From Clostridia bacterium (lineage in GTDB: Bacteria; Bacillota_A; Clostridia; UBA1212; UBA1255): a DNA stretch of 17,042 nt. Made by a program: the position numbers and the translations under genes. Below, one piece after another: positions 1 through 8,210 of this stretch. Below the pieces are notes generated by a model. That model ran no database searches, had not been told where the DNA came from, and worked only from the letters and a program-made list of their open reading frames with translations. Positions within the stretch are counted from its first letter, which is position 1. Each line of letters starts with the position of its first letter. The stretch is taken from NCBI GenBank assembly GCA_017522515.1, contig JAFWZH010000023.1, positions 1 to 17,042 of the forward strand, in the 5' to 3' direction.

Positions 1-1926
1 TTCAATAGAGCAAACAGATTGCGTATCGCAAGTGAGTTTGACCGTGCTGCCAGCATCTATGAAAGCATTATCGCTGAATTTCCTACCGAAGCAGAAGCCT
101 ATTGGGGTCTCTGTCTCTGCAAATATGGTATTGAGTATGTAGATGACCCGAAAACCGCTGAAAAAATCCCTACCTGTCATAGAACTTCTTTTGAAAGCAT
201 CTTTAATGACAGCAACTACAATCAAGCTATTTCTTATTCCGATTCCGTTGCGAAGGGTGTGTATGAAAGCGAAGCAAAGGCTATTGACGCACTCCAAAAG
301 GACATTCTGAGCATCGTTAATAAAGAGAAGCCTTTTGATGTATTTATCTGTTATAAGGAAACCGATGAACTTGGAAACAGAACTGTAGATAGTGTTCTGG
401 CACAAGATATTTACGACCACCTTACCGATAGAGGTTTCAAGGTATTCTTTGCACGTATCACTTTGGAAGACAAACTCGGTCAAGAGTATGAACCCTATAT
501 CTTTGCAGCTCTGAACTCCGCAAAAGTAATGTTGGCTATTGGCACAAACAGTGAATATTATAATGCAGTTTGGGTTAAAAACGAATGGAGTCGCTACCTC
601 TCCCTTATGCACAACGACCGTAACAAGACTCTTGTTCCTTGTTACAGAGATGTTGACCCCTATGATATGCCTCCGGAGTTTAAGAATCTTCAGGGTCAGG
701 ATATGGGCAAACTTGGCTTCATCCAAGACTTGACTCGTGGAATTACTAAAATTATTCGTGGTTCTGATGAGAAACCTACCGTAACTACAAGCACGCCTAC
801 CGGTGCATTAACAAAACGTGGTTACTTTTTCCTTGAGGATGGTGACTTTAAGAGCGCCGACGAATATTTTGATAAAGCTCTAGACGAAAATCCGGAAGAT
901 TCTAAGGCGTATGCCGGCAAAGTCCTCGCTGGCTTACATATGAGCGATGTGTCTGAAATAGACGATAGCTTTGTAAAACTCTATGAAGATAAGAATTTTG
1001 AGCGTGCTATCAGATTTTCTTCCGGTACTGACAAGGTTCAACTCGAAGATATTAAGGAAAATGCAGACAGAAAGTGGTTTGTAAAGTGTTTGACTGTAGA
1101 TCTCACAAGATATGCCGCTAAAAAAGAAACCGATGAACTTAAAGAGAAGATTTCCAGTTTGGCATCTACTGCTACCACAGAAGCTTATGATGAAATTGTT
1201 CGAATCTGTGACGATGCGTATGTTCGAAACGTAAATCGTAGTTATTTCAGTTATTATCTCGTTGATGGTGCGAAAATGAAAGCGAATATAATCAGAGTTC
1301 TTGCTGACGGTGAAGAATATACTGTTTCTGATATTAAAGAAAGTAAATACTTCTCTGGACAGTATGCACCCGATTATCGCCTTGAGGCCCGACTCAAAGA
1401 AATGGTAGAAGAAAGAAGTGCTGAAGTAGGCGCTTCTGCTGGAAGCTATTGCATTATTGGAGCCGCAGAAAAGAGAAAGCAGAAACAAATTGAGAACACT
1501 TATGCTCGTGCAGAGAAGGCAATGGAGGATGCCGCAAATGTAGCAAACAGCGGATATTATCAAGCTTTTTTCTCTGCAGCGGAGATTTATGATTCTCTTG
1601 GAGACTTCCGTGATTCTGCATCCAAGAGTGTTGAATGCAAGAAGCTCGGTGAAAAGATAAGGGCAGAGATTAAGGCGGAATGTGCTCGCCAAGAAGCCGA
1701 ACGTAAAGCTACAGAAGAAAAACGTCTTGCTGAAATTAAGACTCACAATGACAGAGTTAATGCTCAGATTGCAGAAGCCGATAAGGCTCTGGCAGCTCAA
1801 AAGGCTATCTATGCAGAAAACGCCGGTAAGATTTTTGGTGCCGGTGCAAAGCTGAAGAAAGCAGCTAAAGCCGAAATCTCTAGACTTGAATCAGAAATTA
1901 CCAATTTGAGAAGAAGTTTGAAGTAA
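1..1926 (+). CDS. Zinc-ribbon/TPR/TIR-domain protein, 5' end cut by the window
   Basis: The reading frame is open from base 1 and ends at TAA 1924-1926 (641 codons visible). The TTG at 19 is not a credible start: the codons before it (FNRANR) align with FNRANI inside the paralogue that follows, so the true start and probably an N-terminal zinc ribbon lie upstream. Counting from base 1, residues 1-105 are TPR-like helices (EAYWGL, GIEYV), about 111-265 are a TIR domain (DVFICYKETD box, then ITLEDKLG, then WVKNEW with E195 where NAD-cleaving TIR enzymes such as SARM1 have the catalytic glutamate), and the rest is helical, with a TPR-like segment (YFFLEDGDFKSADEYF), a GDFRDS repeat and a charged coiled-coil tail. 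Bacterial TIR domains are usually NAD+ hydrolases or cyclases acting as effectors. Catalysis here is inferred from the retained residue. It lies 39 bases upstream of its paralogue, in an apparent operon. Confidence 0.9.
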   Translation, partial: FNRANRLRIASEFDRAASIYESIIAEFPTEAEAYWGLCLCKYGIEYVDDPKTAEKIPTCHRTSFESIFNDSNYNQAISYSDSVAKGVYESEAKAIDALQKDILSIVNKEKPFDVFICYKETDELGNRTVDSVLAQDIYDHLTDRGFKVFFARITLEDKLGQEYEPYIFAALNSAKVMLAIGTNSEYYNAVWVKNEWSRYLSLMHNDRNKTLVPCYRDVDPYDMPPEFKNLQGQDMGKLGFIQDLTRGITKIIRGSDEKPTVTTSTPTGALTKRGYFFLEDGDFKSADEYFDKALDENPEDSKAYAGKVLAGLHMSDVSEIDDSFVKLYEDKNFERAIRFSSGTDKVQLEDIKENADRKWFVKCLTVDLTRYAAKKETDELKEKISSLASTATTEAYDEIVRICDDAYVRNVNRSYFSYYLVDGAKMKANIIRVLADGEEYTVSDIKESKYFSGQYAPDYRLEARLKEMVEERSAEVGASAGSYCIIGAAEKRKQKQIENTYARAEKAMEDAANVANSGYYQAFFSAAEIYDSLGDFRDSASKSVECKKLGEKIRAEIKAECARQEAERKATEEKRLAEIKTHNDRVNAQIAEADKALAAQKAIYAENAGKIFGAGAKLKKAAKAEISRLESEITNLRRSLK

Positions 1927-1947
1927 TCTTCAGTCAAATGATTTCAA

Positions 1948-1955
1948 AGAAGGAG
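1948..1955 (+). promoter_or_regulatory. Ribosome binding site deciding the TTG start of the second TIR gene
   Basis: AGAAGGAG lies 10 bases before TTG 1966 but only one base before GTG 1957. The spacing favours TTG 1966, which gives an N-terminus reading MAIYKCKMCGG that begins directly with the zinc ribbon. Confidence 0.7.
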
Positions 1956-1965
1956 CGTGTTTAGA

Positions 1966-4353
1966 TTGGCTATTTATAAATGTAAAATGTGCGGTGGCGA
2001 ACTGAATGTCAGTGAAGGTAACACTGTTATAGAATGTGATTTTTGTGGCACGACCCAAACAGTTCCTTCCGCAAAAGGTGAAAACCTACAGGGGTTATTT
2101 AATCGTGCAAATATTCTGCGCATGAAAAGCGAGTTTGACAAAGCAGAACAAATCTACGAAAGAATAGTCCAAGCAGATAATACCCAGGCAGAAGCATACT
2201 GGGGATTGATTTTGTGTAAGTTCGGTATCGAATATGTAGAAGATCCCGCTACATTTAAGCGGGTTCCCACTTGTCATCGAACCTCATTAGATTCCATTAT
2301 TGCAGATGATGATTATAAATCTGCGTTGACTTATGCTGACAGCGTACAGCGAGGCATTTACGAATCCGAAGCTAAAGAGATTGACCGTTTGCAGAAAGAG
2401 ATTATTGCTCTTTCTCAAAAGGAAGACCCTTATGATGTGTTTATCTGCTACAAGGAGACAGATGAAATCGGCAGACGTACACAGGATAGTGTTATCGCAA
2501 ATGACATCTACTATCAGCTCACACAGGAAGGGTTTAAGGTCTTCTATGCGGCAATAACACTTGAGGATAAACTTGGTGTGGCTTATGAACCGTGTATCTT
2601 TGCGGCTCTTAATTCTGCAAAAGTAATGTTATCTATTGGCACGAAACCCGAACACTTCAATGCAGTTTGGGTTAAGAACGAGTGGTCTCGCTTTTTGAAA
2701 ATTATGAAGAAGGACCGTTCAAAGGTTTTGATTCCTTGCTACAAGGATATGGATGCTTATGAACTTCCAGAGGAGTTTGCTCATCTCCAAGCACAAGATA
2801 TGAGTAAAATTGGTTTTATAAACGATGTTGTTCGTGGAATTAAAAAAGTCCTTTCAGCAAGCAAACCGAAAGAAACAAGAAAAGAAACCGTAGTGGTTAA
2901 CACGAATAGTGCTGTTACAGCTCCGCTTCTGCAGAGAGTGTTTATGTTCCTCGAAGACGGCAACTGGAATAGTGCCGACGAGTATTGTGAGAAAGTTCTC
3001 GACTTGGAGCCTCAGAATGCTCTTGCCTACGTTGGAAAGCTGATGGTTGAATTGCGTGTAAAAACACAGCAAAGTCTTTCTGATTGTGAAGAACCTTTTG
3101 ATAATCACAATTACTATCAAAAGGCAATGCGGTTTGCGGATGATTCTCTTAAAGCATTTCTTACAGATGCGATTACCGTTATTAAAACTCGCATCTTGGA
3201 AAGAAAGTATGTAGCCGCATTACGAATGAAAGAAAAAGCAAAAATCGATTCCGATTATACTAATGCGGTAAAGGCATTCAAAGAGTTAGGTGATTACAAA
3301 GATTCTTCATCTCTTGCAAATGAATGTCAGAATACGGCTAATGAGTTATTTGCCGAAGGAAAATACAAAACTGCCGTGTCTATGTTGGAAAACGCAATCT
3401 CTGAACAAGAGCTTTTAGATGGTATCAACATCCTTGATACTCTTGGAGACTATAGAGCTTCTATCGAACTAAAAACCAAGTACGAAGAATCTTGGCGTTC
3501 ACGCAAAGAACTTGCTATGGTTATCTGGGCTGAATACTGTTCTATCAACGATAGAATCCTTGCTATAACATCAGAAATCGAAAAGAAGACAGCACCTACC
3601 GAAAAGTTGAAAAAAGATATTGAGAATGCCAAAGGAAAGTTGCGAGATGTAAAGAGTAAATCTGAGCAAATTGTTTCTCTTGAAACTCAACTTAAAACGA
3701 CACAGCAGCAGTTGGCACAGGCAAATAGCGAACGATCTTCTTTAGGAATGTTCGCTTTTTCCAAGAAAAAAGAAGTTGCTGCCCGTGTGAAAGAGCTATC
3801 CTCTTTGTCAGCAAGTATTTCTGAAAAGATTTCTCAAACAAAGAAATTCATCAACGGTGCTGGTTCGGTTGATGCAATACAAGCATCCATTGAAAGTAAC
3901 GAAAGAAAAATTGCCGAGTGTCTTAGTAGTACAAAATCCTTAAATGAAGAATTAGCTTCTTTGCAAACTCAACTTGTGCCTGTTGTTCAGAAGTTGGAAA
4001 ACCGTCAAACAATTGCTACTTTGGCTCAAGACGAAGAAATATTACCTTTGTTGGTTGATGAGTATTCCATTGCTATGATAATCAAAGCTGATGATGAGTT
4101 GAGATATATGATTAAGAACTCTGAGTTCTTCTATATGTTGCCTAAAGTAAAACAAAAGAGTCTTTTTGGTAACAGTTCTTTCGATGCCGAAACGGTTTAC
4201 TATCAAGCTTGTCAAGCGATGGAAGAAGCAAAAAGTATGGATGATATTAAATGGGCACGAGGCGAATTTGCAGCAATTAGACGCTACAAAGACTCCAACC
4301 AAAGACTCGCAAAATGCGATGAAATGATTGCAAATAATACTTACAAACAATAA
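1966..4353 (+). CDS. Zinc-ribbon/TPR/TIR-domain protein with long coiled coil
   Basis: The protein has 795 residues from TTG 1966 (an in-frame GTG at 1957 is too close to the ribosome binding site). In order: a zinc ribbon at about 4-30 (CKMCGG and CDFCGT pairs), TPR-like helices 40-150, a TIR domain 155-310 (DVFICYKETD, ITLEDKLG, WVKNEW with W235 and putative catalytic E239), a second TPR-like segment (MFLEDGNWNSADEY), GDYKDS and GDYRAS repeats, a coiled coil over about 520-690, and a C-terminal helical segment with another YKDSNQR motif. The first two-fifths is closely similar to the preceding gene; the C-terminal parts diverge. There is no signal peptide or membrane helix, so it should be cytoplasmic. 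TIR domains of this kind are expected to consume NAD+ or make a nucleotide signal, or to act as scaffolds. The substrate and trigger are unknown. The SPFH gene starts 17 bases after its stop. Confidence 0.93.
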   Translation: MAIYKCKMCGGELNVSEGNTVIECDFCGTTQTVPSAKGENLQGLFNRANILRMKSEFDKAEQIYERIVQADNTQAEAYWGLILCKFGIEYVEDPATFKRVPTCHRTSLDSIIADDDYKSALTYADSVQRGIYESEAKEIDRLQKEIIALSQKEDPYDVFICYKETDEIGRRTQDSVIANDIYYQLTQEGFKVFYAAITLEDKLGVAYEPCIFAALNSAKVMLSIGTKPEHFNAVWVKNEWSRFLKIMKKDRSKVLIPCYKDMDAYELPEEFAHLQAQDMSKIGFINDVVRGIKKVLSASKPKETRKETVVVNTNSAVTAPLLQRVFMFLEDGNWNSADEYCEKVLDLEPQNALAYVGKLMVELRVKTQQSLSDCEEPFDNHNYYQKAMRFADDSLKAFLTDAITVIKTRILERKYVAALRMKEKAKIDSDYTNAVKAFKELGDYKDSSSLANECQNTANELFAEGKYKTAVSMLENAISEQELLDGINILDTLGDYRASIELKTKYEESWRSRKELAMVIWAEYCSINDRILAITSEIEKKTAPTEKLKKDIENAKGKLRDVKSKSEQIVSLETQLKTTQQQLAQANSERSSLGMFAFSKKKEVAARVKELSSLSASISEKISQTKKFINGAGSVDAIQASIESNERKIAECLSSTKSLNEELASLQTQLVPVVQKLENRQTIATLAQDEEILPLLVDEYSIAMIIKADDELRYMIKNSEFFYMLPKVKQKSLFGNSSFDAETVYYQACQAMEEAKSMDDIKWARGEFAAIRRYKDSNQRLAKCDEMIANNTYKQ

Positions 4354-4370
4354 ATAGGGAGGTTGATAAA

Positions 4371-6233
4371 ATGTCAAAGTTCGTAATAGAATGTCCGAGT
4401 TGCGGACGTTATGCGGAAGCCTCCACCGGCTTCTTTGCAAAGAAAAAAATGGACTGCGCCTGCGGATATGTAATTAATGTAAAAACTGACAAGCTTTCAT
4501 CGAAGGTTTGTCCACACTGCGGAAATACCGTAGTGTTCGATCAAAGCAAGGGCGAGGATGCAAAATGTCCAGTTTGTCACGAGAAAATCAATACTCGTGA
4601 AAGCATGGCGGCACTTTCTGAGTTCACTTGCCCATCCTGTAGTTGCAAGTTGTCTGCAGATAAGAATGCACATACATACACCTGTCCGCTTTGTGACACG
4701 GTTATTAATGTTCAGGAGCGAATTGCTAAAGAAGATATTAAAAACCAAGGTCTTGCAAGCGTTGTAAAATACGAGGGCGGAAACGATACCTTTGTATGGA
4801 AACACCCGATTGAAGATTTTAACCTCGGTTCTCAGTTGATTGTTCACGAATCCCAAGAGGCAATTTTCTTCCGTGATGGCAAAGCTTTGGATTTGTTCGG
4901 AGCAGGACGTTACACACTTGCCACACAGAACATTCCCTTGCTTGAAAACTTATACAAGCTTCCTACAAATACTACAGAGGTATTCCACTCTGAGGTGTAC
5001 TTCGTCAACCTCACTACTCAAATGGGTATCAAATGGGGTACTGACAGTAAGGTTCGCTTGTTTGACCCCGCTTCCGGTTTACATATCGAAATTGGCGCTT
5101 GCGGTAATTTCAGCCTTCGTGTTTGTGATTCGAGAAAGCTTCTTGTAAAACTGGTTGGAACAGCTTCTGAATTCAAACAGAACGAAGTAATGGGTGATCC
5201 TTATAGCATTACTTCTGTCGTTGCTAAATTTAAGGCTCTTGTTATGAACAAGGTAAAAGCCAACATTGCTCGAATTATTAAAGAGAACAACATCAATATC
5301 CTTGAAATTGATGAGTATATTGATGTCGTGTCCGATAAATTGCGTGTTGCTATCAACGAAGTGTTGGGTGAATATGGCCTTGTTATGCCGGAGTTCTTTG
5401 TGACTTCAGTAATGACACCTGATGATGATCCCAATTTCCGTCGCCTCAAGCAACAGTTTGCTGATAAGACACTTCGTGTTCGTGAAGAAGAGATTCGTAA
5501 GGCAGAAGCCGAAGCGGCACAAGGAAGAAAAATTCTTGAGGCACAGACTGAAGCGCATCTCAAAATGGTAGGTGCACAAGGTGAAGCGGAAGCTCTCAAA
5601 ATTAAAGCACAAGCAGAAGCTGAAGCATATAAAGCACAAGCCTATGCAGAAGCAGAAGAAATGCGTGTAAAAGGCTATACATACCAGCAAGAAACAGCTC
5701 GGATGGTTGGGATGGAAGCAATGCAAAATGGCATTACCGGAAATGGTTCTGGCGGTGCCGGTTCTGCTCTTGGTGATATTGCAGGTCTTGGCGTAACTCT
5801 TGGTGCAATGGGTGGCGTTATTGGAATGACGAAAGATGCACTTAATCCAATTATGCAAACCTCTGCCGATGTTGGTAGTGGTGTTGTTGCTTCTGTTAGT
5901 TATGCTTGGAATTGTGCTTGTGGATGCAAAGAAATTAAGTCCAAATTTTGTCCGGAATGTGGATCACCTAAGCCTGCTCCCATAGTTGGATGGGATTGCA
6001 CTTGTGGTTGTAAAAATATAACTTCTAAGTTCTGCCCGGAATGTGGAAGCAAAAAATCCGAAATAGCTACTTGGGATTGTGCTTGTGGTTGTAAAGGTAA
6101 TGCATCTAAATTCTGCCCGGAATGCGGGAGTAAGAAACCCGAAGTTGCAACAACTTGGGATTGCTCCGAATGTGGAAATAAAGCTATTTCCGCAAAGTTC
6201 TGTCCGGAATGCGGACATAAGAGGGAGGGATAA
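4371..6233 (+). CDS. SPFH-domain (stomatin/prohibitin, YdjI-like) protein with zinc-ribbon arrays at both ends
   Basis: The protein has 620 residues; ATG 4371 follows a good GGGAGG site. The N-terminus (about 5-110) carries three pairs of Cys motifs (CPSCG/CACG, CPHCG/CPVC, CPSC/CPLC), that is, zinc ribbons. Residues about 130-365 form an SPFH domain (VKYEGGNDTFVWKHP, then FFRDGKALDLFGAGRYTL, then FFVTSVMTPDDDPNFRR), followed by an Ala/Glu-rich coiled coil at about 365-455 typical of oligomeric SPFH proteins, a Gly-rich stretch, and four zinc-ribbon units starting at W513, W541, W568 and W596. The family resembles B. subtilis YdjI, encoded with a PspA homologue in a membrane-stress operon, and is thought to organise membrane patches. 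Here it sits with two TIR proteins that also use zinc ribbons, so a membrane platform that recruits them is plausible but inferred. Its stop codon overlaps the next start (TAATG). Confidence 0.92.
   Translation: MSKFVIECPSCGRYAEASTGFFAKKKMDCACGYVINVKTDKLSSKVCPHCGNTVVFDQSKGEDAKCPVCHEKINTRESMAALSEFTCPSCSCKLSADKNAHTYTCPLCDTVINVQERIAKEDIKNQGLASVVKYEGGNDTFVWKHPIEDFNLGSQLIVHESQEAIFFRDGKALDLFGAGRYTLATQNIPLLENLYKLPTNTTEVFHSEVYFVNLTTQMGIKWGTDSKVRLFDPASGLHIEIGACGNFSLRVCDSRKLLVKLVGTASEFKQNEVMGDPYSITSVVAKFKALVMNKVKANIARIIKENNINILEIDEYIDVVSDKLRVAINEVLGEYGLVMPEFFVTSVMTPDDDPNFRRLKQQFADKTLRVREEEIRKAEAEAAQGRKILEAQTEAHLKMVGAQGEAEALKIKAQAEAEAYKAQAYAEAEEMRVKGYTYQQETARMVGMEAMQNGITGNGSGGAGSALGDIAGLGVTLGAMGGVIGMTKDALNPIMQTSADVGSGVVASVSYAWNCACGCKEIKSKFCPECGSPKPAPIVGWDCTCGCKNITSKFCPECGSKKSEIATWDCACGCKGNASKFCPECGSKKPEVATTWDCSECGNKAISAKFCPECGHKREG
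5907..6230 (+). repeat. Four tandem zinc-ribbon units inside the SPFH gene
   Basis: Four in-frame units of about 27-28 codons begin at 5907, 5991, 6072 and 6156. Each starts with Trp, then a Cys cluster (CACGC, CTCGC, CACGC, CSECG) and ends with FCPECG plus a Lys-rich linker. The first three units have a C-x-C-G-C knuckle and the last a plain CxxCG pair. The repetition is direct and obvious; duplication of a single ancestral ribbon is the likely origin. Confidence 0.9.
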
Positions 6234-6946
6234 TGATGAATATGCAGTTGAATAAGAAATCAAAATCAGTTATTGCTGTATATGCAATCGTTTTGTTCGT
6301 TTATGTCCTTGCATTTTTGATTATTCCCTTTAATAAAACCGCCGCAAGCTGGATTTCCTTCGTTTTCACAATTATTGCTATCGCTGGCAGTTTATTTGTA
6401 TGTGGATATGCATTTAACGCAAAACAAACTCTCGTTAGCAAAATATACGGATACCCAATCTTCAGAGTTGGCGCTGTATATGCCATCGTTCAGTTGGTCA
6501 TTGGCGTTGTTATTTGTGCTATAAGCGCAGTTATAGCAGTTCCTTATTGGATTGCTTTACTTGTTTCTGTCATTCTTTTAGGTGCGGCGGCAATCGGTGT
6601 TATTATTACAGATAACACACGTGATTTAGTTGAGGAAGTGGATGAAAGCGTTAATGTTGATACTAAAAATGTTACACGCTTTCAAATCGATATTGCCGGT
6701 ATTGTAGATATCTGTGAAAATACAGAAGTAAAAGCGGATCTTGAAAAGTTGAACGAACTTTTTAGGTTTAGCGATCCGGTAACTAATGATGAAACAAGAG
6801 AAGTTGAAGAATCTATAAAGACAATGCTTGCCGAACTGAAAACCATCGTGGCAGATGGCAGTACAGATGATATTAATGCACTAATTAAAAGAATTACAAA
6901 TGCTCTTAATGAAAGAAATCGCATTTGCAAAGCAAGTAAGGGTTAA
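6233..6946 (+). CDS. Small membrane protein with about four transmembrane helices and a cytoplasmic helical tail
   Basis: The protein has 237 residues. ATG 6233 overlaps the SPFH stop codon and shares its GGGAGGGA site; ATG 6236 is an alternative with nearly equal spacing. Four hydrophobic segments lie at about 12-32, 39-60, 78-100 and 103-126 (VYAIVLFVYVLAFLIIPF is the first). The remaining 110 residues are soluble, acidic and helical, with no metal motif or catalytic signature. I do not recognise the family. The start/stop overlap implies translational coupling with the SPFH protein, so it may be the membrane partner or anchor of that complex. That role is inferred only from position and topology. 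Confidence 0.85.
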   Translation: MMNMQLNKKSKSVIAVYAIVLFVYVLAFLIIPFNKTAASWISFVFTIIAIAGSLFVCGYAFNAKQTLVSKIYGYPIFRVGAVYAIVQLVIGVVICAISAVIAVPYWIALLVSVILLGAAAIGVIITDNTRDLVEEVDESVNVDTKNVTRFQIDIAGIVDICENTEVKADLEKLNELFRFSDPVTNDETREVEESIKTMLAELKTIVADGSTDDINALIKRITNALNERNRICKASKG

Positions 6947-7015
6947 AAGTTCTTTAATTAACGCCGAAATCAGTCCGACATTAATTTATATGTTTTAAAA
7001 TTGCGGGTAAAAAAT

Positions 7016-8146
7016 ATGTCCATAACAAGCTACCATTCAATAGACAATACTCTCGATGAATCCTCCGTGGATTATGCTTCTTTATCCAAACTAAAAGGTA
7101 TTATATCTAATTATCGAAAAGATGAATTATCTACACCACTTGATGAAAAACACATTTTAAAATGGCTACATCAATTTAACGATGCAGATCAAGACATTAT
7201 TTTACATGAAACAATTCATATTTTCGAATCGTGGTATTTTACCAAAGTCGACATGATAGATTTTCTAAAAAAAGTCGTTTTATTTTTACAAAAAAATTTG
7301 GGATTTTCCAGTCAGATAGATGTATATATGAATTGCGTTTTTTCTAACAATCAACAAAATGGTGAAAGCCAAAATGCTCTTATTCGGATGCTATCAGAAA
7401 TTGCCTCTGAAAAGTATAGTGAGATTAGGAACACAGTTAGAAAAGATGACCGATTCGTTGTATATGTTGATGATGGTTTATATTCGGGAAATAGAGCAAT
7501 AAAGGACATAGAAAACTTAATAAAGACAGTCCCTTTGGGCAGTACAATATATGCTTTTTATTTCTGTGCAACATCCTTTGGTATTGATAATGTTCAAGAT
7601 AAGTTAAATTTATTAGCTGAACAAAGAAGTGTTACTATTAAGATCTTCAGAAATAAAATAATAGAAAATCAGATCTTCACTCAAAAAGATTATGCTGCTG
7701 AAATGTGTGAAGAATCGTATTTTCCTATTCATAAATGTTTGTGGCCAAGTATTGTTGACCTCCAACAACCGGAAGCAATAGAGCAAATAAATTATTTTCA
7801 AAACAAATCGGGCACTAAAGAAATATATTACAGGAATAATGTTTGGTTGAATGACAAAGGAGTTTTTTCTAGCCTCAAAAATCGAAATATAGTAGAAAAA
7901 GCATTTTTGCTTAAGGGAATAGAAATATATCAATATTGTTCTGCAACAAGTGGGTTGTATCCTCTTGGCAAAGGTAATTGTTCCACTTTCGGCACAGGAA
8001 CATTCTGTGCCTTTGAAAACAATATATCAAATACGTGCCCGCTTGCGTTATGGTGGGGAAATATCGAGCCTAAAGGAAATATATTAGATAAATGGTATCC
8101 ATTACTCCCTCGAAGAGTAGATGAAAAATCTGAATCCGCTTTTTGA
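7016..8146 (+). CDS. Phosphoribosyltransferase-like protein (PRTase-CE-like)
   Basis: The protein has 376 residues from ATG 7016; an in-frame TTG at 7001 would add five residues and neither has a strong ribosome binding site. The key region is a hydrophobic strand followed by D152-D153-G-L-Y-S-G-N-R (VVYVDDGLYSGNRA), which has the layout of the PRPP-binding loop of type I phosphoribosyltransferases (two acidic residues then a small Gly/Ser/Thr loop). The C-terminus has GTGTF and, from N339, NTCPLALWWG, resembling the NTxP...WW ending I associate with the PRTase-CE family, named from predicted prokaryotic conflict systems. No signal peptide or membrane segment is visible. It starts 69 bases after the membrane-protein gene with no obvious terminator between, but the DNA is visibly more A/T-rich, so it may be a separately acquired gene. 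Substrate and reaction are unknown. Confidence 0.75.
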   Translation: MSITSYHSIDNTLDESSVDYASLSKLKGIISNYRKDELSTPLDEKHILKWLHQFNDADQDIILHETIHIFESWYFTKVDMIDFLKKVVLFLQKNLGFSSQIDVYMNCVFSNNQQNGESQNALIRMLSEIASEKYSEIRNTVRKDDRFVVYVDDGLYSGNRAIKDIENLIKTVPLGSTIYAFYFCATSFGIDNVQDKLNLLAEQRSVTIKIFRNKIIENQIFTQKDYAAEMCEESYFPIHKCLWPSIVDLQQPEAIEQINYFQNKSGTKEIYYRNNVWLNDKGVFSSLKNRNIVEKAFLLKGIEIYQYCSATSGLYPLGKGNCSTFGTGTFCAFENNISNTCPLALWWGNIEPKGNILDKWYPLLPRRVDEKSESAF

Positions 8147-8168
8147 TTCATTAAACTGATATTTAAGC

Positions 8169-8210
8169 AAAAAAAGAACCGAACGCAATCAAGCGTTCGG
8201 TTCTTTCCTT
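8169..8210. terminator. Strong hairpin terminator between convergent genes
   Basis: A perfect 14-bp stem (8173-8186 with 8193-8206) encloses a six-base loop. A run of seven A at 8169-8175 gives a T run for minus-strand transcripts, so it works best for the tnpV remnant. On the plus strand the stem ends in TTCTTT and continues pyrimidine-rich, so it may also stop transcripts from the phosphoribosyltransferase-like gene. Confidence 0.9.

Noticed and set aside
19..21. TTG at 19 as the start of the first TIR gene
   Set aside because: The frame is open upstream to base 1 and the residues before it match the interior of the paralogue, so the gene begins outside the window.
934..1800. Minus-strand open frame of 288 codons
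   Set aside because: It lies wholly inside the first TIR gene, its translation is low-complexity (Phe/Ser/Cys-rich) and it has no recognisable domain.
5201..5858. Two minus-strand frames of 132 and 150 codons
   Set aside because: They overlap the Ala/Glu-rich coiled coil of the SPFH gene, whose codon bias creates open antisense frames.
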